NCBI RefSeq assembly: GCF_043555935.1
Contig: NZ_JBIGIB010000001.1
Coordinates: 682,001 to 746,000, forward strand
Reading direction: 5' to 3'
Source: Pelomonas baiyunensis
GTDB taxonomy: Bacteria > Pseudomonadota > Gammaproteobacteria > Burkholderiales > Burkholderiaceae_C
Length of the DNA stretch: 64,000 nt
The notes below the pieces were generated by a model that saw nothing but the letters and a program-made list of their open reading frames with translations, did no database searches and had not been told where the DNA came from. Positions 8,592-17,247 of this stretch are shown here, piece by piece (position 1 is the stretch's first letter; each line of letters opens with the position of its first letter). The position numbers and the translations under genes are program-made.

Positions 8592-9593
8592 TCAGACGAA
8601 CTGGTCGTCACCCCCACCCGCCAGCACGATCTGCCCTTCGTCCACCAGGCGGCGGACGATCTTGAGCATTTCCTTCTGCTCGGCCTCCACCTCGGACAGG
8701 CGCACCGGGCCGCGGCTTTCGAGGTCTTCGCGCAGGGTTTCGGCGGCGCGGCTGGACATGTTGCGGAAGATCTTCTCGCGCAGGTCGACGCTGGCGCCCT
8801 TGAGGGCCACCACCAGGCTTTCGCTCTGCACTTCCTTGAGCATGGCCTGGATGCCCTTGTCGTCGATCTTGTTCACGTCGTCGAACGTGAACATGTTGTC
8901 CATGATCTTCTGGGCCAGGTCGGAGTCGGCCTCGCGGATGTAGTCCAGCACCGAGGCTTCCACGCTGGAGCCCATCATGTTGATGATTTCCGCCGCCGTC
9001 TTGGCGCCGCCCAGCGAGCTCTTCTTCATGCGCTCGCCGCCGGCCAGGATCTGGCTCATGACCTCGTTGAGGTCCTTCAGTGCGGTGGGCTGGATGCCGT
9101 CCAGCGTGGCGATGCGAATCAGCACCTCGTTGCGGCCCCGCTCGGTGAAGAGCTTGAGCACGGAGCTGGTCTGGTCAAAGTCCAGGTGGGCCAGGATGGC
9201 CGCAATGATCTGCGGGTGCTCGTTGCGCAGCAGTTCGGCCACGCTGGCGGCGTCCATCCACTTGAGGCTTTCGATGGACGAGACATCGCTGCCTTGCAGG
9301 ATGCGGTCCAGCAGCAGGTTGGCCTTGTCTTCACCGAGCGCCTTGCGCAGCACCGCGCGCACGTATTCGTCGGTGTCGGTCACCAGCGTGCTGTGGGTGT
9401 CGGCGACGGAGTCGAACTTGTCGAGCACCTCCTCCACCTGCGCCCGCTTGATGATCTTGAGCTTGGCGATGGTTTCGCCCAAGGCTTGCACTTCCTTGGG
9501 AGACAGATGCTTGAAGACCTCGCTGGCCTCTTCTTCGCCCAGCGACATCAGCAGGATGGCTGCGTTCTCGATGCCTTTGTCGTCCATGTTCAA
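8592..9593 (-). CDS. fliG: Flagellar motor switch protein FliG
   Basis: Rotor protein of the C-ring that binds the FliF MS-ring and contacts MotA to generate torque. 333 residues, standard length. The N-terminal domain (MDDKGIENAAILLMSLGEEEA) binds FliF; the middle domain has the EHPQ motif (LRNEHPQIIAAIL); the C-terminal domain carries the charged torque helix (FRNMSSRAAETLREDLESRG). The start may be either of two Met codons two residues apart. Confidence 0.98.
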   Translation of the reverse strand: MNMDDKGIENAAILLMSLGEEEASEVFKHLSPKEVQALGETIAKLKIIKRAQVEEVLDKFDSVADTHSTLVTDTDEYVRAVLRKALGEDKANLLLDRILQGSDVSSIESLKWMDAASVAELLRNEHPQIIAAILAHLDFDQTSSVLKLFTERGRNEVLIRIATLDGIQPTALKDLNEVMSQILAGGERMKKSSLGGAKTAAEIINMMGSSVEASVLDYIREADSDLAQKIMDNMFTFDDVNKIDDKGIQAMLKEVQSESLVVALKGASVDLREKIFRNMSSRAAETLREDLESRGPVRLSEVEAEQKEMLKIVRRLVDEGQIVLAGGGDDQFV

Positions 9594-9673
9594 CCCTCAC
9601 GCGCCGCTGCGCAGTGCACCGCCGTTCCCTGGGCGGGGCCGGCCAAGGCGGGCCTTGGGCGAGGCGTGCACGG

Positions 9674-11368
9674 TCAAGCGGATTGCCCTTCCATCCAGTC
9701 GCGCACGATGTTGGCGACTGCCAGCGGATTGTCGCGCGCCAGGGTGCGTGCGCGGTCGAGTTTCTCGTTGTGCAGCGGGGCTTCGAGCTTGGGCATGCCG
9801 TCGGGGCCCGGCAGCAGTTCGGTGTCGTCCACCACCTCGTCCACGGTTTCGGTCTTGGCCTCCTCAACCGGGGGCAGCGGGGCGGCGGCCTTGATGGCGG
9901 GGCGGATCATGCCGAACACCGCGATCAGCGCGATGGCCACGAACGCCAGCGGCACGATGGCGCTGCGGGCGATGTCCAGCACCCAGGGCTGCTTCCACAG
10001 TGGGGTGTCGACGGGCTCGCTCTTGTCCAGCACGAAGGGCGCGCTGATGACCTTGACCGAGTCGCCCCGCTCGGCGTTGAAGCCCATGGCCTCCTTGACC
10101 AGGTCGGTCAGGCGGGTGATTTCTTCGGCCGACACGGGCTGGTTGGTCGTCTTGCCCTTGGCGTCGGTGACCGAGCGGTGGTTCACCACGATGGCGGCGT
10201 TCAGGCGCTTGACGTTGCCCACCGAGCCGCGGGTGACGCGCACCGTCTTGTCCAGCTCGTAGTTGGTGACCTGTTCGCGGCGCGTGCTGTTGCCAGCGCC
10301 GGATTGCGTGGCCTGCAGCGGAGCGCTGGCGCCGTTGATGGGCGCCGTGGCGGCGGCCGGCGGCTGGTTGGCGGCCGCGCCGGGCACGCCGGTGGGCGGC
10401 GCGACGTTGGCGTTGTTGGACTCGTTGCTCTGGCTGGACCGCACCGCGGCCTGGGCGTTCGGGCCCTGGTTGGGGCGGTATTCCTCGGCGGTGGCCTCGG
10501 TTTGCGAGAAGTCCACATCGGCCGTGACGGTGGAGCGCAGGTTGTCGCGGCCCACCACGGGTTCCAGCAGCTCGAAGATGCGCTTGTTGTAGCTGGCCTC
10601 GATCTGTTGCTTGTGCTGCAGTTGCTGGCTGTCCAGGCCGGTGGCGGCATCGGCGCCGGTCTGGGAGAGCAGGGCGCCGGTTTGGTCCAGCACGCTCACG
10701 GCCTTGGGGTGCAGGTCGGGCACGCTGCTGGACACCAGGTGCACGATGCCGGCAATTTGCGTGCGGTCCAGCGTGCGGCCGCCGCGCAGCGTCAGCATCA
10801 CGCTGGCGCTGGGCTTTTGCTGCTCGCGGAAGAAGCCGGTCTGCTGCGGAATGGCCAGGTGCACGCGGGCGTCGGCCACGTCAGACATGGCGGTGATGGT
10901 GCGGGTGAGCTCGCCCTCCAGCCCGCGCTGGAAGTTCAGCCGCTCATTGAACTGGGTCTGGCCGATGCTGGACTTGTCCATCAGCTCGAAGCCCACCGCG
11001 TTGCCGGTGCCGCCCTTGGGCAGGCCCTGGGCGGCGAGCTTCATGCGCAGTTCGTACACCTGGCCTGCCGGCACGAGGATGGTGCCGCCGGCTTCATGCT
11101 TGTAAGGCACCTGCATGGCCGAGAGCTGGCCGATGACGGCGCCGCCGTCTTTGTCGGCCAGGCCGGTGAACAGCGGGCGGTAGTCGCCCTGGGTGGACCA
11201 CATCGTGATGGCCAGCACCGCGCCGGCCAGCGCCAGCAGGCCCGCACCCATGGTGAGCTTGCTGCGCAGCGGCAGTCCGTTCAGGCGCTGCACGAAGCCG
11301 GGCTGCGCGTCGGCTGGGGTGATGAGCACCGGGGCGGTGGCAGCGGGGGCGCTCAGGGCGTTGTCCAT
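9674..11368 (-). CDS. fliF: Flagellar MS-ring protein FliF
   Basis: Forms the membrane-embedded MS-ring that nucleates basal-body assembly. The start MDNALSAPAATAPV at 11368 gives 564 residues; a longer upstream reading frame lacks family resemblance. There are two membrane segments (about 38-58 and in the region WVLDIARSAIVPLAFVAIAL), the YscJ-like ring motifs between them (ARVHLAIPQQTGFF, DLHPKAVSVLDQTG), and a C-terminal FliG-binding tail (NEKLDRARTLARDNPLAVAN). Divergent from fliE. Confidence 0.97.
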   Translation of the reverse strand: MDNALSAPAATAPVLITPADAQPGFVQRLNGLPLRSKLTMGAGLLALAGAVLAITMWSTQGDYRPLFTGLADKDGGAVIGQLSAMQVPYKHEAGGTILVPAGQVYELRMKLAAQGLPKGGTGNAVGFELMDKSSIGQTQFNERLNFQRGLEGELTRTITAMSDVADARVHLAIPQQTGFFREQQKPSASVMLTLRGGRTLDRTQIAGIVHLVSSSVPDLHPKAVSVLDQTGALLSQTGADAATGLDSQQLQHKQQIEASYNKRIFELLEPVVGRDNLRSTVTADVDFSQTEATAEEYRPNQGPNAQAAVRSSQSNESNNANVAPPTGVPGAAANQPPAAATAPINGASAPLQATQSGAGNSTRREQVTNYELDKTVRVTRGSVGNVKRLNAAIVVNHRSVTDAKGKTTNQPVSAEEITRLTDLVKEAMGFNAERGDSVKVISAPFVLDKSEPVDTPLWKQPWVLDIARSAIVPLAFVAIALIAVFGMIRPAIKAAAPLPPVEEAKTETVDEVVDDTELLPGPDGMPKLEAPLHNEKLDRARTLARDNPLAVANIVRDWMEGQSA

Positions 11369-11436
11369 GGGAGGCGGCAGATGCGAATGGAGGGCCGGGA
11401 ATTGGCCGATGGCGCAAATTATTCGTGCCCACCCCC

Positions 11437-11463
11437 TCAAGAAAGCGCTGAAGTGGCCGAGGT
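11437..11463 (+). promoter_or_regulatory. Weak sigma28-like site upstream of fliE
   Basis: TCAAGAAA, 11 nt, GCCGAGGT. The -35 and spacing match the other sigma28 sites here, but only GCCGA of the -10 agrees. fliE is usually class II (FlhDC-controlled), and a similar half-match falls by chance at the flgI start, so this is a tentative call. The 149-nt region between divergent fliF and fliE shows no other clear promoter. Confidence 0.28.
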
Positions 11464-11517
11464 GTGCGGCGCATCTCCGCGCTTCGGGTGGTGGGCGCTC
11501 TGCCACAGTGCCAGCCC

Positions 11518-11844
11518 ATGGACATGAAGCTGCGCCCCTTCGACTTCGCTCAGGCAGCCGCCCGGGCGGGGCTGTCGGTCAACGGCACGCCGCTGTCGGC
11601 CAAGCCGGCGGCCACGACCGGCGCCAGTTTTGGCGACGCCATGACGCAGGCGCTCAAGAGCGTGAGTGCCCAGCAGAACGAAGCGTCGCGCCTGCAGCGC
11701 GAGGTTCAGCTGGACAACCCGACCGTGAGCCTGGAAGAAACCATGGTCTCGATGCAGAAGGCCCAGATCGGCTTTCAGGCCACGCTGCAGGTGCGCAACC
11801 GGCTGGTGGCAGCCTACTCCGACATCATGAACATGCAGATCTGA
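11518..11844 (+). CDS. fliE: Flagellar hook-basal body complex protein FliE
   Basis: Rod-base protein linking the MS-ring to the proximal rod. 108 residues from MDMKLRPFD (a second Met two codons later is possible). The conserved C-terminal half is clear: FGDAMTQALKSVSAQQNEA, LEETMVSMQKAQIGFQATL and QVRNRLVAAYSDIMNMQI. It is the only plus-strand gene in this part, divergent from fliF and convergent with the YcgR-type gene 22 nt away. Confidence 0.95.
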   Translation: MDMKLRPFDFAQAAARAGLSVNGTPLSAKPAATTGASFGDAMTQALKSVSAQQNEASRLQREVQLDNPTVSLEETMVSMQKAQIGFQATLQVRNRLVAAYSDIMNMQI

Positions 11845-11866
11845 CGGCCCAAGCGGGCCGCAGCAC

Positions 11867-12598
11867 TCAAGCGTCGAGCTTCAGCAGCCGGCGCTTTTTT
11901 TGCGTCTGGTCCACGTACACCTGCAAGGTGCGGTGGGCGGCCGCGTCGGGGTCCACGTACGCGCAGCCGAGCTGCAGCATGCCGGTGGCATCGCCGCGGA
12001 TGGGGCTGGCGTGGTGCGGCAGCAGGTTCACGCGCAGCGCGGTGACGCGGTCCAGCTCCAGGGTCAGGCCGCGGGCCACGTCGCCGGGCTGCAGCGCGCC
12101 GAAATCGGGCGGGATGACGAGTGCCAGGCCGCCGATGCTGATGTCCAGCACCCGCAGCGCACGGCCCGGCTCGGTGCTGCCCGGCAGCACCACGCGCGGG
12201 TACATGCTGCCGGCGGGCTGCACGCGGAAGGACTGGCGGCGCTGGAAGCGGTACATGCGCTCGGGCAGGGGGCAGCGCAACACGCTGCCCTGCTCGCCGC
12301 TGACGAGCACCGGTGCATCCAGCTCAAATTGCAGTTTCACGGCGCCCAGGAAGCTGACGGCCGTGATTTCCCCTTCGCTCACCAGCGCCTGGCTGATGCC
12401 TTCGGGGTCGGCGCCCAGGGCCAGGCCGATGAAGTCGGCCGCGGCGTCCAGCGCCACGATGCGGGCGCTCAGGCTTTCGCCTTGCGGGCCGGTGAGCTGA
12501 ACGGCTGCTTGCTCGCGTTGCAGCTGTTGCAGGTAGGCCAGAACTTCAGCGGCAGAGGGAACGCGAAGGTCCTCAGGTTGGGCGTTGGGGGCGGTCAT
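11867..12598 (-). CDS. ycgR: YcgR-type flagellar brake protein (PilZ domain)
   Basis: c-di-GMP effector expected to bind the motor (FliG/MotA in enterics) and slow rotation when c-di-GMP is high. 243 residues: an N-terminal YcgR-N-like domain (about 15-110) and a C-terminal PilZ domain with the two ligand motifs RRQSFRV (RxxxR) near 119 and DISIGG (D/NxSxxG) near 154. It lies 36 nt after fliT in the fliS-fliT-ycgR run, so the upstream sigma28 promoter may drive it too. Confidence 0.9.
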   Translation of the reverse strand: MTAPNAQPEDLRVPSAAEVLAYLQQLQREQAAVQLTGPQGESLSARIVALDAAADFIGLALGADPEGISQALVSEGEITAVSFLGAVKLQFELDAPVLVSGEQGSVLRCPLPERMYRFQRRQSFRVQPAGSMYPRVVLPGSTEPGRALRVLDISIGGLALVIPPDFGALQPGDVARGLTLELDRVTALRVNLLPHHASPIRGDATGMLQLGCAYVDPDAAAHRTLQVYVDQTQKKRRLLKLDA

Positions 12599-12634
12599 GC
12601 CGCGATGGTAGTGGCCCGAGGTGGACCCGAAAGG

Positions 12635-12934
12635 TCAGTGAACGAGACGTGCCTTGCCTTTGAGCACGTGGTCCAGGTCTTCCAGCCAGGGCTCGGCGAG
12701 GTGGCGGATCTCGGCGTCGTTGAGCAGGATGCGCTGCATGATGCGCGTCTTCAGCTGCGACTCACCCGCGGCCAGCTGGGTGTGGCTGGCGGCGGCCTTG
12801 AGTTGCGAGATCAGCAGCACGCAGGCGCCTTCGAGTTTGACCACCTCGTCCCAGTTGCCCGTGCGGGCGGCGGACAGCATGTCCGCGCTGGCTTGCTCGA
12901 TGGCCTCGTAGTAGTTGAGCAGTTCAGAGTTCAT
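12635..12934 (-). CDS. fliT: Flagellar protein FliT (FliD chaperone)
   Basis: Small helical export chaperone for the filament cap FliD; in enterics it also inhibits FlhDC. 99 residues with the typical start LLNYYEAIEQASADMLSAA and the helical repeat region LEGACVLLISQLKAAA and MQRILLNDAEIRHLAEPWLEDL. The family is weakly conserved; the position right after fliS supports the call. Confidence 0.88.
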   Translation of the reverse strand: MNSELLNYYEAIEQASADMLSAARTGNWDEVVKLEGACVLLISQLKAAASHTQLAAGESQLKTRIMQRILLNDAEIRHLAEPWLEDLDHVLKGKARLVH

Positions 12935-12967
12935 GGCTGCATCACCGGCTGATTCGTGGGACGGCCC

Positions 12968-13414
12968 TCAGGCCGCGCGGGCTGCACCGGCGCCAAGGGC
13001 GGCGGGCGTTTGGGCGATGCCGTTCCAGGCTTCGCGCACCGGCGAGAGCAGGCGCTGGCACTCTTCGACTGCAGACAGATCGCTGCGCAGGTTGGCCTGG
13101 GTCAGGCGCATGCAGACGTAGCCGTACAGCTCGCGCAGGTCCAGGGCCAGTTGGCCGGCCGAGAGGTCCAGCCCGGCGCGCAGGCCTTCGTCCAGGATGC
13201 GCACCGCGCGGCTCAGCGATCGGCCCTTGAGCTCGACGTTGCCGGTCTGGATGGCGGTGGCGGCCTGGTTCATGGCGTCAAACACGCCGTCGAACAGCAT
13301 GGCCACCAGGCGGTGCGGGCTGGCTGCCTGCACATCGGTCTCCAGGCCGACCTTGGCGTAGAGGGTGGCGCGCTGTCCGCGGGCGGCGAAAGGGGAGGTC
13401 ATGTTGCCGTACAT
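12968..13414 (-). CDS. fliS: Flagellar export chaperone FliS
   Basis: Cytoplasmic chaperone that binds the C-terminus of flagellin and prevents premature polymerisation. The start MYGNMTSPFAARGQRA at 13414 gives 148 residues; a longer frame to 13522 would run through the sigma28 promoter. Motifs: LYAKVGLETDVQAASPHRLV, MLFDGVFDAMNQAATAIQ and ALDLRELYGYVCMRLTQANL. The Ala-rich C-terminal tail is longer than in most FliS proteins. Confidence 0.95.
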   Translation of the reverse strand: MYGNMTSPFAARGQRATLYAKVGLETDVQAASPHRLVAMLFDGVFDAMNQAATAIQTGNVELKGRSLSRAVRILDEGLRAGLDLSAGQLALDLRELYGYVCMRLTQANLRSDLSAVEECQRLLSPVREAWNGIAQTPAALGAGAARAA

Positions 13415-13445
13415 GGGGTGTGGAAAGTTCGTCGCGTTGCAATGT

Positions 13446-13472
13446 TTTTCGGCCAGCCCTCCCCAGACTTGA
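13446..13472 (-). promoter_or_regulatory. Sigma28 promoter of fliS-fliT(-ycgR)
   Basis: Minus strand: TCAAGTCT, 11 nt, GCCGAAAA. It has the same TCAAG-N16-CGA framework as the fliD, fliC2 and motA promoters, with one mismatch in the -10 (A for T). It ends 32 nt upstream of the fliS ATG and lies downstream of the fliD terminator, so fliS-fliT has its own transcription start. Confidence 0.75.
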
Positions 13473-13548
13473 GGTGCCCGCTGCGTTTGCATGCGTCGAA
13501 CTGTGTGGCCAATGCCGCGCAATCGCCCGGCTGTGCCCGGCGCGCAAG

Positions 13549-13572
13549 AAAAAAGGCGACCCGGAGGTCGCC
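13549..13572 (-). terminator. Rho-independent terminator of fliD
   Basis: Perfect 7-bp stem (GGCGACC / GGTCGCC) with a 4-nt loop, followed on the minus strand by six T residues. It sits 32 nt past the fliD stop codon and separates fliD from the fliS promoter. Confidence 0.92.
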
Positions 13573-13604
13573 TTGTCGATGCGGCTGGGCGGGCACAGCG
13601 CGCG

Positions 13605-15047
13605 TCACTTGTTGAACTGCGCGATCTGCTGCGTCATGTAGTTGGACAGGCTGCTGTACTTGCTCATCGCCGTGTCCAAGGAGGCGTACTGCGCCCGCAG
13701 CCGCTTTTCGGTGGAGGCCACGCGGTCCTGCAGGTCGTCCACCCGTTTGTTGTTGGTGTTGATCTGGTCCTGGATGCCTTTTTCGCGGTTGGACACGCTG
13801 CCGTCCACGCTCAGCGCCTGGTCCACCAACTGCCGCATGCGCGTGGCGAAGCCGCTGTTGGCGGCGTCGGTGTTGTCCACCCCCATGAAGAACTGCTTCA
13901 GGTCGGCGGTGTTGGTCAGGGCTTTGTCCAGCTTGCTGCCCGCGGTGGGCAGGTTGCCGTCCGACCCTGGGGCCAGGCCGATGTCGGAAAGGCGGGCGAA
14001 GGCGCCGCCCAGTGAGGTGGCGCCGCCGGCCACGCCACGCAGGCGGTTGTTCAGGCCCACGGCGGTGGAGTCGCCCTGCAGCACGCCGGCGGTTTTGGTG
14101 GCCGAGTCGTACTTGGTTTGCGTGCGCAGCAACTGGTTGACGGCGTTGTACGCGGCGGTGAAGTCGCTCACCGCTTTCTTGATCGCGTCGGTGTCCTGCG
14201 TGATGCTCAAGGTCACCGGAGGCGTGGTCTTGAGCAGGATGATGTTGAGCCCGTCGATGGCCGAGGTCAGCGAGTTGGTTTCGGAGCTGATGGGCAGGCC
14301 GTTGAGGATGGCGCGTGCGTTGGCCGCGGGCAGGCTCAGCGACATCTGGCTCACCGTGGTGCTCGGGTCGTAGGCCAGCTGTGACAGGCCGGACGCGTCG
14401 CCGGAGTTGCCGTCGGCGTCGCTGACGGTCACGCGGAAGGCGTTGGTTTCGCCGGTGGTGCGCGAGGTTAGCGTCAGGCGCGAGCCGGTGGCGTCGGTCA
14501 CCACGGCTGCGGTCACGCCGGCGTTGGCGGCGTTGATCTGGTCACGCACCTGGCTGAGCTGGTCTTGGCCCGCGCCGATGTTGATGGTGACCGGCGTGGT
14601 GCCGGATTTGCTGGTGAAGGTGGGGTCGCCGGTCACGGCGTCCGTGCCCCAACTGCCCAGCTCGATGGTGATGGAGCCCTGGCCCACCGTGGCGGTGGCG
14701 TTGGTGAAGGTGCTCGACGCCAGCGTTTGCGCGGCGGCCAGCTGGCTGACGCTGATGGACGCCGTGCCCACCGCCGCACCGGTGCTGGCCGTGGCCGTGA
14801 CGGCGCTGGTGTCGCTGCTGGTGGTCTTGGCGCCGGCCCAGGTGTCGGGGTTGCTCAGCTTGGCCGACGCATCACGGAGCGTGGACAGCGCGCTCTGGAT
14901 CTGCCCATACGTGGACAGCTGGGTCTTGAGACCGTCGGTTTTCTTGGTGATGTCGGTGATGGGCTGTTGTTCGACCGCCATCAACTTGGTGATGATGGAT
15001 TCGACGTCCAGACCGCTGCCGATACCGAGGGATGTGATCGTGGCCAT
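13605..15047 (-). CDS. fliD: Flagellar filament cap protein FliD
   Basis: Caps the growing filament and promotes flagellin folding. 480 residues. N-terminal FliD domain: ITSLGIGSGLDVESIITKLM. Middle and C-terminal domains contain GQDQLSQVRDQINAANAG, ARAILNGLPISSETNSLTSA and RVDDLQDRVASTEKRLRAQY, ending YMTQQIAQFNK. It has its own sigma28 promoter upstream, overlapping the fliC1 terminator, and a terminator downstream. Confidence 0.97.
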   Translation of the reverse strand: MATITSLGIGSGLDVESIITKLMAVEQQPITDITKKTDGLKTQLSTYGQIQSALSTLRDASAKLSNPDTWAGAKTTSSDTSAVTATASTGAAVGTASISVSQLAAAQTLASSTFTNATATVGQGSITIELGSWGTDAVTGDPTFTSKSGTTPVTINIGAGQDQLSQVRDQINAANAGVTAAVVTDATGSRLTLTSRTTGETNAFRVTVSDADGNSGDASGLSQLAYDPSTTVSQMSLSLPAANARAILNGLPISSETNSLTSAIDGLNIILLKTTPPVTLSITQDTDAIKKAVSDFTAAYNAVNQLLRTQTKYDSATKTAGVLQGDSTAVGLNNRLRGVAGGATSLGGAFARLSDIGLAPGSDGNLPTAGSKLDKALTNTADLKQFFMGVDNTDAANSGFATRMRQLVDQALSVDGSVSNREKGIQDQINTNNKRVDDLQDRVASTEKRLRAQYASLDTAMSKYSSLSNYMTQQIAQFNK

Positions 15048-15060
15048 GACTCAGCAATGC

Positions 15061-15092
15061 AAAAAGGCCGATATGCCAGGGGTATATCGGCC
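15061..15092 (-). terminator. Rho-independent terminator of fliC1, containing the fliD -10
   Basis: Minus strand: 9-bp stem GGCCGATAT / ATATCGGCC around a 9-nt loop, followed by five T residues. The 5' arm of the stem is the -10 element (GCCGATAT) of the fliD promoter. A transcript begun at the fliD promoter starts in or near the loop, so it lacks the 5' arm and cannot form this hairpin. Confidence 0.85.
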
Positions 15093-15110
15093 CGAGTTTC
15101 CGGAACTTGA
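15084..15110 (-). promoter_or_regulatory. Sigma28 promoter of fliD
   Basis: Minus strand: TCAAGTTC, 11 nt, GCCGATAT, a near-consensus FliA site. Its -35 also lies in a small CGGAAC / GTTCCG stem. The predicted start is near 15077, about 30 nt before the fliD ATG. The -10 is shared with the 5' arm of the fliC1 terminator. Confidence 0.85.
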
Positions 15111-15151
15111 GGGGTTCCGTGCAGATTTTTTTGCGGGCGCCCCGCCGGGCG

Positions 15152-16030
15152 TCAGCGTTGCAGCAGTGACAGCACCTGCTGCGGCAGCTGGTTGGCCTGG
15201 GCCACCATGGCATTGCCGGCCTGCTGCAGGATTTGCGCGCGGCTCATGTTGGCGGTTTCCGCGGCGAAGTCGGCGTCCATGATGCGGCTGCGGGCGGCGG
15301 ACTGGTTTTCCACGGCCACTTGCAGGTTGGAAATCACCGCGTCGAAGCGCGACTGCGTGGCACCGAACGTGGCCCGGGTGTTGTTGATCGTGTTCAGCGC
15401 GGTGTCGATGTTGTCGATCACCAGGCCGATGGCCGTGAAGTCGGCCGTGTTGTCGATCAAGGCGGGGAAGGGTGCCGTGCCGGTGCCCAGCAGCGCGGTC
15501 ACGGTGGCATCGGCCGTCAGGTCCAGCGCCGGCACCGTGATCGAGTCGTTGGCCGTGGTGTTCGCGCCGATCTGGAAGGTCTGACCCGTACCCGCCGCAA
15601 CACCGGCCGTGTCGGCCAGGATGGGTTTGCTGTTGAAGGTCGTGGCGTTGATGATCCGCCAGATTTCCGAGCCGAGTTGCTCGAATTCCTTGTTCAGCGA
15701 GTCCTTGTCGGAGCTGCTGTTCGTGGAGTTGCGGGCCTGGACGGACAGCTCCCGCATGCGCTGCAGGTTGTCGGCCAGCTTGCCCAGCGCGCCTTCCGCG
15801 GTCTGCGCCAGCGAAATGCCGTCGTTGGCGTTCCGGATGGCGACGTTCATGCCGCGCACCTGGGTGTTCATGCGCTCGGCAATGGCGAGGCCGGCGGCGT
15901 CGTCCTTGGCGGAGTTCACTCGCATGCCCGACGACAGGCGCTGCATCGACACCGCAAGCGAGCCTTGCGAGGCGTTCAGATTGCGCTGGGCGTTCAGCGA
16001 GTTGATGTTGGTGTTGATGGTCTGGGGCAT
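15152..16030 (-). CDS. fliC: Flagellin, third in transcription order (divergent copy, called fliC1 here)
   Basis: Filament subunit, 292 residues, consisting of D0/D1 helices with only a short central domain. N-terminus: MPQTINTNINSLNAQRNL and the D1 stretch LSSGMRVNSAKDDAAGLAIA. C-terminus: SRIMDADFAAETANMSRAQI and a final QLPQQVLSLLQR. It differs from the other two flagellins in the middle (SSDKDSLNKEFEQLGSEIWR) and has no sigma28 promoter that I can see in its 171-nt upstream gap. Confidence 0.97.
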   Translation of the reverse strand: MPQTINTNINSLNAQRNLNASQGSLAVSMQRLSSGMRVNSAKDDAAGLAIAERMNTQVRGMNVAIRNANDGISLAQTAEGALGKLADNLQRMRELSVQARNSTNSSSDKDSLNKEFEQLGSEIWRIINATTFNSKPILADTAGVAAGTGQTFQIGANTTANDSITVPALDLTADATVTALLGTGTAPFPALIDNTADFTAIGLVIDNIDTALNTINNTRATFGATQSRFDAVISNLQVAVENQSAARSRIMDADFAAETANMSRAQILQQAGNAMVAQANQLPQQVLSLLQR

Positions 16031-16114
16031 CGCGCACTCCTGGATTCGGTCGCCGAGCCGGCGTCAGGGATGCCAAGCTCGATGGACCGAATTCTGAAAG
16101 TGCGCATTCGCGCC

Positions 16115-16133
16115 AAAAGCCCGATCAACGGGC
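16115..16133 (-). terminator. Possible weak terminator after fliC2
   Basis: Minus strand: GCCCG-TTGAT-CGGGC hairpin followed by TTTT. The 5-bp stem and short T-run suggest partial termination, which would let some fliC2 transcripts reach fliC1. A second GC-rich stem at 16157-16187 has no T-run. Confidence 0.45.
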
Positions 16134-16201
16134 CAAACCACGCCCAAACCTGGGCACCGCGCGCCAGCCTTTGCGGGCGGCGCGCGGCGTGGGCGACGTC
16201 G

Positions 16202-17071
16202 TCAGCCGCGCAGCAGCGCCAGCACCTGCTGGGGCAACTGGTTGGCCTGCGCCACCATGGTGTTGCCGGCCTGCTGCAGGATCTGCGCTCGACTCAGGTT
16301 GGCGGTTTCCTGCGCGAAGTCCGCGTCCATGATGCGACTGCGAGACGCGCTCTGGTTTTCCACCGCCACCTGCAGGTTGGAGATCACGGCATCGAAGCGG
16401 TTTTGCGACGCACCCAGCGTGGCGCGCTCACCGTTGACCTTGTCCAGCGCGGTGTCGATGTTGGTGATCACCGTGTCGATCGCGGTGCCCGCGGCCGTGT
16501 TGTCGATGACCGCGCGGCCCGTGCCCTGGTTGTCGGTGCCGGCCACCGTGGTGATGGTGGTGTCCGTCGTCATGTCGGTCGTGACGATGTCGATGCGGTC
16601 GTTGCCGGTGGTGTTGGCGCCCACCTGGAAGGTCTGCGTGCCCGCAGCAGCCGTGGCCAAGACGGCCTTGCCGTTGAAGGTGGTGCCGCCCAGCACGCGC
16701 TGGATTTCCTTGGCCAGTTCGCCGAATTCCTTGTCCAGCGAGTCCTTGTCGGCCGAGGTGTTGGTGGCGTTGCGCGACTGCACGGCCAGTTCACGCATGC
16801 GCTGCAGCGCATCGCCCACCTTGGACAGTGCGCCTTCCGCGGTTTGTGCCAGCGAGATGCCGTCGTTGGCGTTGCGGATCGCGACTTGCGAGCCGCGCAC
16901 CTGGGCGCTCATGCGCTCGGCAATGGCCAGGCCGGCGGCGTCGTCCTTGGCGGAGTTGACGCGCATGCCCGACGACAGGCGCTGCATCGAAACGGCCAGC
17001 GACGACTGCGACATGGCCGTGTTGCGCTGTGCGTTCAGGGAAGCCAGGTTGGTGTTGATGACTTGAGGCAT
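16202..17071 (-). CDS. fliC: Flagellin, second copy (called fliC2 here)
   Basis: Filament subunit, 289 residues, without D2/D3 domains. Start MPQVINTNLASLNAQRNTAM; D1 region LSSGMRVNSAKDDAAGLAIA; central region rich in Thr and Asp (TTVAGTDNQGTGRAVIDNTA); C-terminus SRIMDADFAQETANLSRAQI. It is closely similar to the fliC3 product through the whole length, including the middle, which points to a recent duplication. It has its own sigma28 promoter about 175 nt upstream. Confidence 0.97.
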   Translation of the reverse strand: MPQVINTNLASLNAQRNTAMSQSSLAVSMQRLSSGMRVNSAKDDAAGLAIAERMSAQVRGSQVAIRNANDGISLAQTAEGALSKVGDALQRMRELAVQSRNATNTSADKDSLDKEFGELAKEIQRVLGGTTFNGKAVLATAAAGTQTFQVGANTTGNDRIDIVTTDMTTDTTITTVAGTDNQGTGRAVIDNTAAGTAIDTVITNIDTALDKVNGERATLGASQNRFDAVISNLQVAVENQSASRSRIMDADFAQETANLSRAQILQQAGNTMVAQANQLPQQVLALLRG

Positions 17072-17247
17072 GACTCAATCCTTTCGTTGACGAAAAGTCC
17101 GGTGCGAAGCCGGTCAATAGCGGTTGCAACAGGCGGGCTCCCACATGGAGCCGCCCCCGTCCGCGTCCTGCCTGTGTGCCCATTGCACGCGAGGCCGGCT
17201 GACCGGACCACGTAGTCCTCGAATGAATCGCGAACCCGTTGGACTGG

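Noticed and set aside
11403..11430. Sigma54-like TGGGCAC...TTTGC upstream of fliF
   Set aside because: The distance between GG and GC is two bases too long for a -24/-12 promoter, and the regulon is FlhDC/FliA type.
16157..16187. GC-rich 9-bp stem after fliC2 as its terminator
   Set aside because: No T-run follows on the minus strand; the weaker hairpin at 16115-16133 has one and was reported instead.
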